Positions 20,856 through 33,807 of a DNA stretch of 64,000 nt are shown piece by piece. A model generated the notes under the pieces. The model saw only the letters and a program-made list of their open reading frames with translations. It did no database searches and had not been told where the DNA came from. Source of the DNA: Paulinella micropora (Eukaryota > Cercozoa > Imbricatea > Euglyphida). Every line of letters begins with the position of its first letter. Position 1 is the first letter of the stretch. Made by a program: the position numbers and the translations under genes. The DNA is taken from positions 244,782 through 308,781 of the forward strand of contig BJOX01000345.1 of assembly GCA_009731375.1 (NCBI GenBank). The letters are read 5' to 3'.

Positions 20856-21752
20856 CTCCGTAGCCTTCAGACTAAAAATAACCGACAGACCGGAACGGTC
20901 AGTATTGCCATTACATACCGGGTGGGCCGGCATACCACATTGAATCAGCAAAAAAATTACGGCTCGACCTGTCTTTTTGACAGTGACAAAGTTTCCGAAA
21001 TATTTTCCACAAGAAATGCTGGCTTTTTTACAACTTCAAATACTTCGTTCGTCAAAACTACATTAAAAATAATTTTACGATTGCAGATTCTGAATCAGGG
21101 TGCCATGATCTGAAGAATTTAATTGTTTTCTGTCTGGTTGCAAAGTTGCAAGTGATGGTCAATAAGAGAGATAGTACTCCTACCCAAATCAGCATTAATA
21201 GTGGGAGCATGGGATACTTAATGAGGCGCCGAACATCAACAATTTTGTTTCTCCCCCCTGCCTCTAATCCGATAGTTAAAAGGCATTGTCTGCCAGTGCA
21301 CTATCTGATAAGGCCACTTGCAGTGCACAAACATCTTAGAAGATATGCACTTCGGGACATGTGGGTAATACAAGATGACTATGTCCACTAGCTTATATGT
21401 TATCATAGACAAGTCCTGCTCCAAGTGCTCTTTGCTCAGCTTGCGGGCCTGCTACGTCAGCCTTGCCTGCCTCACCGCTTGCATTGCCTCCATGGAGGCA
21501 CGTATACGGACCCACCAGAGCGCGTCCTCATCCATCATAAGCCCAGGCACATCCTGATACACCAAGTGCTGAGGGCCAAAAACCAGCCTTAGTAATCGAA
21601 AAAACCTTAATCCGACACTTGCAAAGGGGTGAGCACGGTCACTCGTGGTCCGGTAAACACATGTTATTAAATAACTATTTCTAAAAATTAATACATATAT
21701 ATATATATGATAGTATACATATATATAAGTATATGTATATAATATGTGTATA

Positions 21753-21797
<45 letters not shown>

Positions 21798-22814
21798 GAT
21801 GCTCGGAGTATAGCGGCATAATAGTACACCGGGGTCTCACTAGCCGATCGCGAAATCGCTAGTCGGTATAACAATGTAAGTTCCAACATCATCCGCGAAA
21901 CTAAATGATCGTTGGTCCTTTTGAGCGTCGCCAAAGATAAATACGCAGTAATGGTCATGCCTTGCGTTCTAATAGAAAAAAAAAAAATTGTCATACTGAC
22001 AACAACAAGAGCAACAGAACAACCTGAACAATTTTAATATTAACACTAATGATCTTTAATGCTTTTCATTAAAAGCGTTTGCGTTAAACACTTTGGCTTC
22101 TGTAGGAAAAATAAAACGGCAAAGAGCAAGAAGGCGAACGTAAATGGCAAGTTATCATTAGTGAAAAAAAAAAAAAAGTCAAGTTAATAAAGACTATGTG
22201 CGTTACAGTGACACAACCCAAAAACCTTCAAAAAATAGTGCAATTTTGTAAATATATTTTTTCACGTAGAAGTTTGTTCCTGCATACCTGCAAATTGTGT
22301 GCATGTTAATTAATATCTCCGTTGCTTCGTTGGACCGGTGCATGTTTGTGCGTGTGACACAGCGTACTCCTTTTTTTGACCTCAAATGGGAAATTTCTAG
22401 TAATTACGTTAAGTTAATATTTCCGTTGCTTCGTTTGTAAATAGCACTGAATAAAAAGCAGAAACTTCTCCTGTGCTATATGATATTTGACTAATTTATG
22501 TTCTGATGGGGTGATATGATATAGTAGTAGTACACCATACTACGATTATCAGATGTGAATGAGGTCTTATACAAACAAACATAGGCAAGCAGAGGTGTAA
22601 TAAGTACGGCAAGGCTATACTACGCATATGTGTTTTTTTTTTGGGTGTAACATAAAAGTAAAAAAAAGAAAAAGCAGAGGTGCAATGATATTCTCAGCCA
22701 ATTTTTTTTCACGATGGTAGGTGAGAAAAAGGATTATGAAATCTAGCCGGAACGAATATCTGTATACTTAAAGTAGTTGCAATTAGTTGGGCATGTAAAT
22801 ATTGCTTTGGGAGG
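20856..22814. other. AT-rich unique sequence, no supported gene
   Basis: No ORF with recognisable content. A TA/TATG microsatellite occupies 21691-21796. Short A or T runs recur. Two similar sentences (TTAATAT with CTCCGTTGCTTCGTT at 22310-22335, and its near copy at 22413-22437) form a small direct repeat. The rest is featureless to the eye. Confidence 0.5.
21691..21796. repeat. (TA)n / TATG microsatellite
   Basis: Mostly alternating TA with TATG variants, about 105 bp. Confidence 0.9.
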
Positions 22815-22874
<60 letters not shown>

Positions 22875-22884
22875 NNNNNNNNNN
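22815..22884. repeat. poly-A tract of 60 bases ending in a 10-N gap
   Basis: An uninterrupted A run (22815-22874) stops exactly at a 10-N gap. It could be the tail of a retroposed sequence or a sequencing dropout; the gap prevents a choice. Confidence 0.8.
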
Positions 22885-22978
22885 AAGCGAGTGGAGAGTA
22901 AGTGATTGCTCGATCGGTTAGCTGGTTCAAAAGGGAGACATTTTGCGCGATGCTGATGGATAGGACAGAAGAGAGAAT

Positions 22979-23098
22979 AGTATATTACGCGGCTAGCCAC
23001 AAATTTGACGTGTTTTGCGGGCGAGCCGGGCCGGGCCGGCGAGCCATCAAATTTGGCGCGCTGCATATGTAGTTTTATCGGTGGAGGTGATCGATAAA
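22979..23098 (+). mobile_element. foldback element FB, copy 1 (right arm truncated)
   Basis: It begins TATATTACGCGGCTAGCCAC, contains TTTGACGTGTTTTGCGGGC and the CCGGG-repeat core, then a shortened right arm and the TTTATCGGT...CGATAAA end. Compared with full copies it lacks GCAAAACACG of the right arm and most of the second hairpin loop. Confidence 0.7.
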
Positions 23099-23298
23099 TG
23101 ATGCTATGTGTTAGTCAGTGCTAGTAAAGTTCACTTACAGTAGTGTGTGCACAAGCTGAGTGGCGTAAAGAGAGGACAATAGAGAGCTACATGCAAGTAA
23201 TGATAATAATTATAACAAAAATAATGATGATGATGATGATGATGATGACATGTCATGACATGAAATGAAAAGGCCGAAAGATAGCTAGCTCAGAGTCA

Positions 23299-23425
23299 TT
23301 CTACACCACCCGGATTTCCCGGTTTCTGGGTCTATTTCTGCGTTTGCTTCCCTGAAAAGCCTGGCCTGTGGTGCCACTTGACCCAGAAATTAACCCAGAA
23401 ACCGGGAAATCTGGGTGGTGTAGAA
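23299..23425. mobile_element. inverted-repeat element with 33-bp arms (MITE-like)
   Basis: The left arm 23299-23331 (TTCTACACCACCCGGATTTC and on) matches the reverse complement of 23393-23425 with a single mismatch. The centre is 61 bp without coding content. Terminal inverted repeats and small size fit a non-autonomous DNA transposon or foldback unit. No target-site duplication is evident. Confidence 0.6.
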
Positions 23426-23529
23426 CGCGCCTCAGCAGGGTTGAGATAAAGCAACGGCGTCTTCCTCTTCTTCGTAATCATCTTCACCGTCCTACATTAG
23501 GCATATTAGCAGTAATAATAATGATGATG

Positions 23530-23557
23530 TTATTTATTATTATATCATTATTATTAC

Positions 23558-23591
<34 letters not shown>

Positions 23592-23640
23592 GTTATTATT
23601 GTTATTATTATTATTATTATTGTTATTATTATTATTATTA

Positions 23641-23683
<43 letters not shown>

Positions 23684-23693
23684 GATTATTATG

Positions 23694-23726
<33 letters not shown>

Positions 23727-23738
23727 TTATTATTATTA

Positions 23739-23804
<66 letters not shown>

Positions 23805-23808
23805 CATT
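23530..23808. repeat. (ATT)n array with minor variants
   Basis: Nearly continuous TTA/TAT triplets with a few G and C interruptions. Confidence 0.95.
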
Positions 23809-23810
23809 AT

Positions 23811-23955
23811 CCATGTAACCATCTATCTATGCCATGTCATGTCATCATCATCATCGTCATCCTCCTCCTACATTAGCAATATTAGCAGTAATAATGATGA
23901 TGATGATGACGATGATGATGATGACATGACATGGCATAGATGGACGGTTACATGG
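23811..23955. repeat. 51-bp-arm palindrome between opposed ATT arrays
   Basis: CCATGTAACC at 23811 starts an arm running to 23861 that matches the reverse complement of 23905-23955 at about 49 of 51 positions. Because (ATT)n precedes it and (AAT)n follows, the whole structure is a large potential hairpin. The loop includes ACATTAGCAATATTAGCAGT, with a related copy near 23493. Confidence 0.7.
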
Positions 23956-24030
<75 letters not shown>

Positions 24031-24272
24031 GTGCTTCTCAGTCAATGGCGAATGCATTTCTGCACATGTGCCTCCATCGTCTCACCCGCAAGGGGAGTAC
24101 GAAGATTTGACGATAGGCTCTACTGACACCCCAGCAAGGCAGCTCCAAGCCTTCCAGACAGACCAATACTTTCAAAGAAAATATCCTTTGAATATACTGG
24201 CACCGACGGGAATCGAACTGGCGACAGGTCCCAGATGGTAGACCTTAACCACTGGGCTATGGCGGTGCCACT
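24031..24272 (-). mobile_element. family A SINE, full copy with tRNA-like head
   Basis: In element sense the head occupies 24269-24198, 72 nt. It has a perfect 7-bp acceptor pairing (GGCACCG with CGGTGCC), an A box TAGCCCAGTGG and a B box AGTTCGATTCC. The body ends at 24031 and runs into (ATT)n in element sense. No poly-A tail is present. RNA polymerase III transcription and retroposition by a partner LINE are inferred from the family type. Confidence 0.8.
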
Positions 24273-24273
24273 C

Positions 24274-24340
<67 letters not shown>

Positions 24341-24418
24341 TAATAATAATGATAATAACAATAACAATAACAATAATAATAATAAATAGGATGACATGCC
24401 ATGACAAGGCATGACGTA

Positions 24419-24456
<38 letters not shown>

Positions 24457-24529
24457 GTAATAATAATAAACAGCTAGATGGAGAAGTGATTATGACACGG
24501 CATGACATGACATGACATAATAGAGCATA

Positions 24530-24702
24530 TATACATACACACACATACATACATACATACGTATGACACGTGTGGTGTGGTGTGTTGTGTACTGTGTGTG
24601 TTGTGTGAGTGCCATGGGCACTTCTCCCCAGTCCATGCGCTACATACATACATACACATACATACATACATACATACATGCATGCATACATACATACATA
24701 CA

Positions 24703-24733
<31 letters not shown>

Positions 24734-24787
24734 GCCATGGACACTTCTCCCAAGTCCGTGGGCTACATACATACATACATACATACA

Positions 24788-24821
<34 letters not shown>

Positions 24822-25800
24822 CATACACACACATACATACATACATACGTATGACACGTGCGGTGTGTGTGTGTGTGTTGTGTATTGTGTGTGTTTTGTG
24901 AGTGCTAGCCATGCACACTTCTCCCCAGTCCATGGGCTACATACATACATACATACATACATACATACATACATACATACATACATACATAAATACATAC
25001 ATGCATACATGCATACATACATACATACATACACACATACATACATACATACATACGCATGACACGTGTGGTGTGGTGTGTTGTGTATTGTGTGTGTTGT
25101 GTGAGTGCTAGCCATGCACACTTCTCCCCAGTCCGTGTGCTACATACATACATACATATACATACATACATACATACATACATATGCCATGGACACTTCT
25201 CCCCAGTCCATGGGCTACATACATAGATACATAGATACATACATACATACATACATACATACACACACACATACATACATACATACGTATGACACGTGCG
25301 GTGTGTGTGTGTGTGTGTGTTGTGTATTGTGTGTGTTGTGTGAGTGCTAGCCATGCACACTTCTCCCCAGTCCATGCGCTACATACATACATACATACAT
25401 ACATACATACATACATACATACATACACACATAAACACATACATACATACATGCATACATACATACATACATACACACATACATACATACATACATACAT
25501 ACATACATACGTATGACACGTGTTGTTGTGTGGTGTGTTGTGTACTGTGTGCTGTGTGAGTGCTAGCCATGCACACTTCTCCCCAGTCCATGGGCTACAT
25601 ACATACATACATACATACATACATACATACATACATACATACATACATACATACATACATACATACATACATGCATACATACATACATGCATACATACAT
25701 ACATGCATACATACATATGCCATGGACACATCTCCCCAGTCCATGGGCTACATACATACATACATACATACACACACACATACATACATACATACGTATG
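24530..25800. repeat. composite array: CACTTCTCCCCAGTCC island alternating with (CATA)n
   Basis: About eight islands (around 24618, 24729, 24917, 25119, 25194, 25357, 25574, 25727) carry CCATG(G/C)(A/G)CACTTCTCCCCAGTCC. Most are preceded by a GTATGACACGTG and TG-rich segment ending TGTGTGAGTGC. They are separated by 30-130 bp of CATA repeats. No gene is present. Confidence 0.85.
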
Positions 25801-25989
25801 AGACAGCTAACCCACTTCTCAAGAGAAGACTGACGTTTAAAAAAAAACAAAAAAAACCTCACGCCGCAAAGCACGGCTCATTTCACTCGGATTTTTACAT
25901 TGGGCGAAATTCCCAGCGAAGTAGGCGGTTATCTGCGGCGTCAGGTTTAAAAAAAAAAAAAAAAAAAAAAAAAATTATTTTATTATTTT

Positions 25990-26015
25990 TTTACGTTAGG
26001 TTTTCTCGTGACAAG

Positions 26016-26062
<47 letters not shown>

Positions 26063-26118
26063 GTAGGTAGGTAGGTAGGTAGGTAGATAGATAGATAGAT
26101 AGATAGATATAGATAGAT

Positions 26119-26153
<35 letters not shown>

Positions 26154-26155
26154 TG
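25990..26155. repeat. (GATA)n / (GGTA)n microsatellite
   Basis: Tetranucleotide array with a central GGTA block. It is preceded by a unique segment (25800-25945) and a poly-A run. Confidence 0.95.
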
Positions 26156-26278
26156 GGTTTTGTCGAGAATGATAATGGATAGACAGGTACGTCGAGAAAA
26201 ATAAATAATAACGATAGTGATGATCTCATGATACATGACATTACACAGAGAATGGTGATGATGACGTGACGTGACATG

Positions 26279-26485
26279 AGAAGTTCCTTGTCCTTAAGTA
26301 CAACGAGCAATCACTTCAAACGATTCGTTCTCGGCTGGTTCTCATTTGTGTGGCTTGTGTAATGGCTCATTTGAAAGCTCTCGTCAAGAGCTTTCTAATG
26401 AGCCATAGCACAGGTTATGGATGAATCGGCTGGGATCGAAGCGTTTGAAGTCATTGTTGATTGTACTTAAGAAGTAGGAACTTCT
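26279..26485. mobile_element. foldback element with about 100-bp imperfect arms
   Basis: AGAAGTTCC at 26279 and GGAACTTCT at about 26477 open and close the structure. Internal matches include TTAAGTACAA, ACTTCAAACG and ATGGCTCATT paired with their complements. The centre is close to 26383 (AAAGCTCTCG against AAGAGCTTT). There is almost no loop. Flanks are ATGACATG-type spacers. It is unrelated in sequence to FB. Confidence 0.6.
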
Positions 26486-26527
26486 GATGACATGACATGA
26501 CATGACATAGATAGACAGCGCATGGAA

Positions 26528-26547
26528 TAACAATAATGATAATAATG

Positions 26548-26628
<81 letters not shown>
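26528..26628. repeat. (AAT)n array
   Basis: Continuous AAT triplets flanked by the ATGACATG spacer motif that recurs from 23.2 to 26.75 kb. Confidence 0.95.
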
Positions 26629-26629
<1 letters not shown>

Positions 26630-26754
26630 CTGTGACATGCCACAGATAGACAGCTACATTGAGAACAATCAAAACGATGATGTCATGATGTGAAATGAAT
26701 TAGATAGACAGCTATTTCGAAAACGACGATGATTACATGACATGAAATGATGTA

Positions 26755-26780
26755 AATAGATGGATAGATGGATGGATAGA

Positions 26781-26847
<67 letters not shown>

Positions 26848-26875
26848 GTAGGTAGGTAGGTAGATAGATAGACAC
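26755..26875. repeat. (GATA)n with GATG, GACA and GGTA blocks
   Basis: Tetranucleotide array, about 120 bp. Confidence 0.95.
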
Positions 26876-26882
26876 AAACCGT

Positions 26883-27121
26883 GTGTTGCTCTTCTTCGTC
26901 TGGGTGGAACAAACCATCTTGGTTATCTACAGCTTCATTGGTTCTCGACTGCGCACTGTCCATACACACACACATGCACGTACATGCTTAGTATTTTTTT
27001 TTTCTTTTCTAGTACTGATTATCATCGATCTTGCGTCTACGGGCTCATTCGTTCTCGACTGCACAGTGCGATGGCTGTGCAAATACAAATACACACAAAC
27101 ACACCAAACAGACACATGGTG

Positions 27122-27167
<46 letters not shown>
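26883..27167. other. unique segment with a diverged internal duplication, ending in poly-T
   Basis: TTCATTGGTTCTCGACTGCG near 26932 and TCATTCGTTCTCGACTGC near 27045 start two related blocks, each followed by a CA-rich run. A poly-T tract precedes the N gap at 27168. Confidence 0.5.
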
Positions 27168-27296
27168 NNNNNNNNNNNNNNNNNNNNNNNNNNNNNNNNN
27201 NNNNNNNNNNNNNNNNNNNNNNNNNNNNNNNNNNNNNNNNNNNNNNNNNNNNNNCCCTACCCACCACCCCCACCCTCAAATCGGCACCCCTGTCGA

Positions 27297-27645
27297 AATA
27301 AATCATGGTTTGTGTGAACCAGGAGGAGTTGGGAGCTCATATTGACAGGTGGCTAGCCCCAGACTCGATTTTGATGCCGGTATAATTTTTTTTGGAATTA
27401 TCGCAAATATTTGCATTCGAGGAGTGGCCTGAACGCCAAAATTCCTTGTTTTTGTAGCCATTTTCTGCACCCCCGTCGGAATAAATCATGGTTTGTGTGA
27501 AACAGGAGGAGCTGGGAGCTCATATAGACAGCGCGGCTAGCCCCAGACTCGATGTTGATGCTAGTATAATTTTTTTTTTTTGGGAATTCACGCAAATATT
27601 TGCGTTAGTGTCCTGAATGCCAAAATTCCTTGTTTTTTTTTGGAG
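27297..27645. repeat. two tandem units of about 183 bp
   Basis: ATAAATCATGGTTTGTGTGA begins both units (about 27298 and 27481). Shared blocks include GGAGCTCATAT, GGCTAGCCCCAGACTCGAT and GCCAAAATTCCTTGTTTTT. The units differ by scattered substitutions and homopolymer lengths. They are of unknown origin. Confidence 0.75.
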
Positions 27646-27767
27646 TACTTGCAGGTACGTCCGGCACTTGAACGTACTCTGTCGACGGGGAAGGGGGGGT
27701 CCAGGGGGTCCTTCCCCCGGGAACCCCAGCCCTACAATTGTACGTACCCCACGAATTAGCCGGCACC

Positions 27768-28120
27768 AAAATGAATGGCTGAGAATGCTTCAAGGCTCTA
27801 AGAGTTGTGCCAGTAGGGTTGAGATGCTGATTTTTGGTTTTCACAACCTCGGGACGCGCTCTAGGTAGTGAACCAGTTGAAAAGAGATGTACAAAGATTC
27901 TGGCAAACTCATGCCATAACGAATGGCTGAGAATGCTCCAAGGCTCTAAGAGATGTGCCAGAGGGGCTTAGAGGCTGATTCTTTGTGTTTTTGCATGCTT
28001 GACACGAGCTCTTTGTGGATATAGTTGAAATTACGAAATTTGAATCTAATGACAAAGTAGTGCCAAAATATGACTGAGATTGCTCCAAGGCTATAAAAGT
28101 TGTGTTTGTAAGACTGAGAG
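27768..28120. repeat. three diverged tandem units of about 148 bp
   Basis: Units beginning near 27771, 27918 and 28067 share ATGGCTGAGAATGCT, CAAGGCTCTAAGAG and a following TGTGCCAG-like block. The third unit is more diverged. The spacing is 147-149 bp. Confidence 0.65.
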
Positions 28121-28139
28121 GAAAAGCCAGGATGGGAAG

Positions 28140-28188
28140 GGGATAGAGGGGGGGGGGGGGGGGGGGGGAAGGGGGGGGNNNNNNNNNN
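28140..28188. repeat. poly-G tract and 10-N gap
   Basis: A G run of more than 25 bases, interrupted once by AA, ends exactly at the gap. Confidence 0.85.
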
Positions 28189-28213
28189 CCTCATGATGTT
28201 GGCGCAGACCCTA

Positions 28214-28655
<442 letters not shown>

Positions 28656-28663
28656 ATATTTTG

Positions 28664-28930
28664 GACACCGTGATAGCCCAGTGGTCAAGTTCTACCAACT
28701 GGGCCCTGTCGCCAGTTCGATTCCCGTCGGTGCCACCAGTATTTTCATTGAACATACCGGTCTATTTCTGGACCAGTATTTTCATTGAACATACCGGCCC
28801 GTCTGGAAGTGTTGGAACTGCCCTTGCGGGGGTGTCATTAGAGCTTATCGTCAATTCTTCGTACTCCCCTCACGGGTGAGACGATGGAGGCGCATGTGCA
28901 GAAATGCATCAGCCATTGACAGAGAAGCAC

Positions 28931-28931
<1 letters not shown>
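28664..28931 (+). mobile_element. family A SINE, full copy
   Basis: The tRNA-like head is 28664-28735 (72 nt) with A box TAGCCCAGTGG and B box AGTTCGATTCC. The acceptor pairing has one mismatch (GACACCG). A 24-nt sequence beginning CCAGTATTTTCATTG is then repeated twice. The conserved body (GGAACTGCCCTTGCGGGGG, CTCCCCTCACGGGTGAGACG) ends at GAGAAGCACT and passes into (ATT)n. Confidence 0.85.
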
Positions 28932-29005
<74 letters not shown>

Positions 29006-29085
29006 TATTATTATTACTATTATGATTACTATGATTACTATGATCACTATGATTATTATGATTATTATGATTATTATTTTTATCA
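28932..29085. repeat. (ATT)n tail of a family A copy
   Basis: The array starts immediately at the SINE end. It shades into ATGATT units near its far end. Confidence 0.9.
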
Positions 29086-29191
29086 AACATCATCATTTAT
29101 CATGACTCACGCATATAATATGATATAACCTTTTCCGAAGAGAGGGCGAGTTACGTCCCGGCATCGAACTATCAGTTCACAGAGCATATAC

Positions 29192-29350
29192 TATATTATA
29201 CGGCTAGCCACAAATTTGACGTGTTTTGCGGGCGAGCCGGGCCGGGCCGGGCCGGGCCGGCGAGCCTGCAAAACACGTCAAATTTGGCGCTATAGCCGCA
29301 TATGTAGTTTTATCGGTAAACCTGACCACATTTTGTGGGTGACTGATAAA
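29192..29350 (+). mobile_element. foldback element FB, copy 2 (complete)
   Basis: The first hairpin has arms of about 45 bp (CGGCTAGCCACAAATTTGAC and on) around a core of four GCCGG repeats. The second is TTTATCGGT...ACTGATAAA. It forms an inverted pair with copy 3, 630 bp away. Confidence 0.8.
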
Positions 29351-29449
29351 TATACATATGCATACACCATGTATACATAGAGGCTTCTGTACTTGTCCCT
29401 TGCTGCGCTCAAGGTAAAGACACTCTATTAATTTAAATAACATATGCAT

Positions 29450-29685
29450 ATACAAATACATACATGTATAAACGTACACATACATGCATCCATACATACA
29501 TACATACATGCATACATACATACATACACACACATACATACATAATATAGATAACATACATACATACATACATACATGCATACATAGATACACACACATA
29601 CATACATAATATACATAACATACATACAAACATACATGCATACATGCATACATACATACATACACACATACACACATACATACAC

Positions 29686-29716
<31 letters not shown>

Positions 29717-29815
29717 CATACATATACATATATATATAAATATATATATAAATATAAATATAAATATAAAAATAAAAATAAAAATAAAAATAAAAATAAA
29801 TAAATAAATAAATAA

Positions 29816-29847
<32 letters not shown>

Positions 29848-29875
29848 GTATATATATATTCACATTTACACATAT
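29450..29875. repeat. (CATA)n passing into TATAAA/TAAA arrays
   Basis: CATA with GCATA variants, two islands reading ACATACATAATATA(C/G)ATAACA, then AAATA and TATA repeats. No gene. Confidence 0.9.
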
Positions 29876-29980
29876 ACACAAGTACGTGTATGATTTTTGG
29901 ATACGCTAACGACGTACTAACACCAAAGTATGTATCTGCGTACATTTATTTATCTATCTGTATGTATATGCGTATATTCA

Positions 29981-30130
29981 TTTATCGGTCACCTCCACAA
30001 AATGTAGTCAGGTTACCGATAAAACAACATATGCGGCGCGCCAAATTTGACGTGTTTTGCGGGCTCGCCGGCCCGGCCCGGCTCGCCCGCAAAACACGTC
30101 AAATTTGTGGCTTAGCCGCATAATATACTA
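29981..30130 (-). mobile_element. foldback element FB, copy 3 (complete, reversed)
   Basis: It begins TTTATCGGTCACCTCCAC and ends CTTAGCCGCATAATATACT. All the parts of copy 2 appear in reverse complement. Confidence 0.8.
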
Positions 30131-30232
30131 TTATCTATCTGCTTCACATTACCCTTTTTCCTCTTGCATAGACAGCTCATTGCCTCGATCCTACACACAC
30201 ACACACACACAAACATGACACACAAACATGTA

Positions 30233-31193
<961 letters not shown>

Positions 31194-31467
31194 NNNNNNN
31201 NNNNNNNNNNNNNNNNNNNNNNNNNNNNNNNNNNNNNNNNNNNNNNNNNNNNNNNNNNNNNNNNNNNNNNNNNNNNNNNNNNNNNNNNNNNNNNNNNNNN
31301 NNNNNNNNNNNNNNNNNNNNNNNNNNNNNNNNNNNNNNNNNNNNNNNNNNNNNNNNNNNNNNNNNNNNNNNNNNNNNNNNNNNNNNNNNNNNNNNNNNNN
31401 NNNNNNNNNNNNNNNNNNNNNNNNNNNNNNNNNNNNNNNNNNNNNNNNNNNNNNNNNNNNNNNNNNN

Positions 31468-31536
<69 letters not shown>

Positions 31537-31582
31537 AGTAGTAGTAGTAGTAGTGGTGGAGTAGTGGATAAGAAGTTGTACC

Positions 31583-31654
31583 ATGGAGAACGTCCATGCA
31601 AAGTCATCTGCAACTCCTTCTACTGCTAGGAACTAAACAAGCATAGATGGATAA

Positions 31655-31689
<35 letters not shown>

Positions 31690-31876
31690 TGTACACAAGT
31701 CCATGCAAAGTCATCTGCAACTCCTTCTACTGCTAGGAACTAAACAAGCATAGATAGATAGATAGATAGACAGATAGACATATAGATATATAGATAGATA
31801 GATAGATAGATAGATATGTATACAAGTCCATGCAAAGTCATCTGCAACTCCTTCTACTGCTAGGAACTAAACAAGC

Positions 31877-31930
<54 letters not shown>

Positions 31931-32028
31931 GATAGATAGATAGATAGATAGATAGATATGTATAAGTCCATGCAAAGTCATCTGCAACTCCTTCTACTGC
32001 TACGAACTAAACAAGCATAGATAGATAT

Positions 32029-32079
<51 letters not shown>

Positions 32080-32139
32080 TGTATACAAGTCCACGCAAAG
32101 TCATCTGCAACTCCTTCTACTGGTAGGAACTAAACAAGC

Positions 32140-32202
<63 letters not shown>

Positions 32203-32270
32203 TGTATACGAGTCCATGCAAAGTTATCTGCAACTCCTTCTACTGCTAGGAACTAAACAAGCATAGATAG
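31583..32270. repeat. composite array: GTCCATGCAAAGTCATCTGC island with (GATA)n
   Basis: Six islands of about 55 bp (about 31588, 31700, 31826, 31967, 32089, 32213) reading GTCCATGCAAAGTCATCTGC and then TACTGCTAGGAACTAAACAA. They are spaced by 60-90 bp of GATA repeats. The islands are near-identical while the spacers vary in length. Confidence 0.85.
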
Positions 32271-32814
32271 ATGAAATATCGACTAATGTCAGAAAAAAGG
32301 AGCTTCTGATTTCGTCAACCAGGAAGTCTGTGGGTAAAGTATTAACCCGATGCCCAGCTAAGCCGTGATGTTTGCACGGAAGGGACTGATACAGGCAATA
32401 CCAAAGCTCCCTAGTACCAGGCGGGGCCAGGGCTCGTTCCATAAAGCGCCCCTTGCAGAACGAGCTCCCACCTCCATTACAGAGGGCCCAGTAAGCAGAT
32501 GGAGTTTCGAGACTGTTCGACAGTCTAGTATAAACCGACAGAGCACTGTGGGTTTTATTCCGGGCTCAACAAGCGAGAAAGGGCACCCTGAGGGAACAGG
32601 ATTGTGCTTCCCGTCGCTATTTCGGCATGTGACTTATAGGCGTATGGCTAGGCACACATAAGGCACCCCACCACGGGCCCAGCACACCCACACCATCCCC
32701 TAATTCTCTGTCTGTCGACAGATGGCACCCATTTCAAAAAATCAAGCCCAAGAGAGGGTCAGTGACACCTCAAGTGGCCTTGGTTCATTCCGTAGAGTAA
32801 GTGATAAGATCAAC
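32271..32814. repeat. element D, copy 1 (about 545 bp)
   Basis: Non-coding unique sequence from ATGAAATATCGACTAATGTC to GTGATAAGATCAAC, bordered by GATA repeats. It is nearly identical to copy 2 at 33806-34353. It contains the palindrome CTGTCGACAG. Confidence 0.75.
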
Positions 32815-32916
32815 TGATGAAATATCGACTAATGTCAGAAAAAAGGAGCTTCTGATTTCGTCAACCAGGAAGTCTGTGGGTAAAGTATTAACCCGATGCC
32901 CAGCTAAGCCGTGATG
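32815..32916. repeat. element D, truncated copy (first 100 bp)
   Basis: The sequence restarts element D immediately after copy 1 and stops at GCCGTGATG, where GATA repeats resume. Confidence 0.75.
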
Positions 32917-32917
32917 T

Positions 32918-32970
<53 letters not shown>

Positions 32971-32989
32971 GTAGATAGATAGATATGTA

Positions 32990-33129
32990 TACAAGTCCAT
33001 GCAAAGTCATCTGCCATTCCTTCTCCTTGTAGCTAAACACACACACACACATCCATACATACATACATACATACATACATACATACATACAAGTCCATGC
33101 AAAGTCATCTGCCACTCCTGCTTGTAGCT

Positions 33130-33171
<42 letters not shown>

Positions 33172-33617
33172 ACATACATGCATACATACATACATACATA
33201 CATACATACATACAAGTCCATGCAAAGTCATCTGCCACTCCTTCTCCTTGTAGCTAAACACACACATACATACATACATACATACATACATACATACATA
33301 CATACATACATACAAGTCCACGCAAAGTCATCTGCCATTCCTTCTCCTTGTAGTTAAACACACATATTTACATACATACATACATATATACATACATACA
33401 TATATACATACATACATACATACATACATGAATACATACATACAAGTCCATGCAAAGTCATCTGCCACTCCTTCTCCTTGTGGCTAAACACACATATTTA
33501 CATACGTACATACATACACACACATACATACATACATACATACACACATACATATAAGTCCATGCAACGTCATCTGCCACTCCTTCTCCTTGTAGCTAAA
33601 CATACATACATACATAC

Positions 33618-33648
<31 letters not shown>

Positions 33649-33660
33649 CATACATCATAC
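32990..33660. repeat. composite array: same island family with (CATA)n
   Basis: Six islands (about 32994, 33091, 33216, 33314, 33447, 33558) reading AAGTCCATGCAAAGTCATCT, then CTTCTCCTTGTAGCTAAACA. They share their first half with the preceding array but alternate with CATA/CA repeats instead of GATA. Confidence 0.85.
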
Positions 33661-33726
33661 ATACATACATACATACAAACATATAATATATAAATATATA
33701 TATATTATATATATATATATATAGAT

Positions 33727-33805
<79 letters not shown>
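33660..33805. repeat. CATA, TA and GATA/GACA microsatellites
   Basis: Three simple repeats in succession. Confidence 0.9.

Positions 33806-33807
<2 letters not shown>

Noticed and set aside
10538-20930. LTR pair flanking the Ty3/gypsy element
   Set aside because: Only an 11-nt shared string (ACACGAGGTAT in element sense near 10.91 and 20.74 kb) was found. That is too short to call LTRs without alignment.
24198-24269. functional tRNA gene
   Set aside because: The acceptor stem is perfect and the Pol III boxes are good, but the T stem pairs poorly, no standard anticodon arm forms, and the sequence is the head of a repeated family.
24272-25801. long ORFs with Tyr-Ile-His-Thr or Cys-Met-Tyr-Val repeats
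   Set aside because: Tetranucleotide repeats without stops are open in several frames on both strands. There is no start context, domain or splice evidence.
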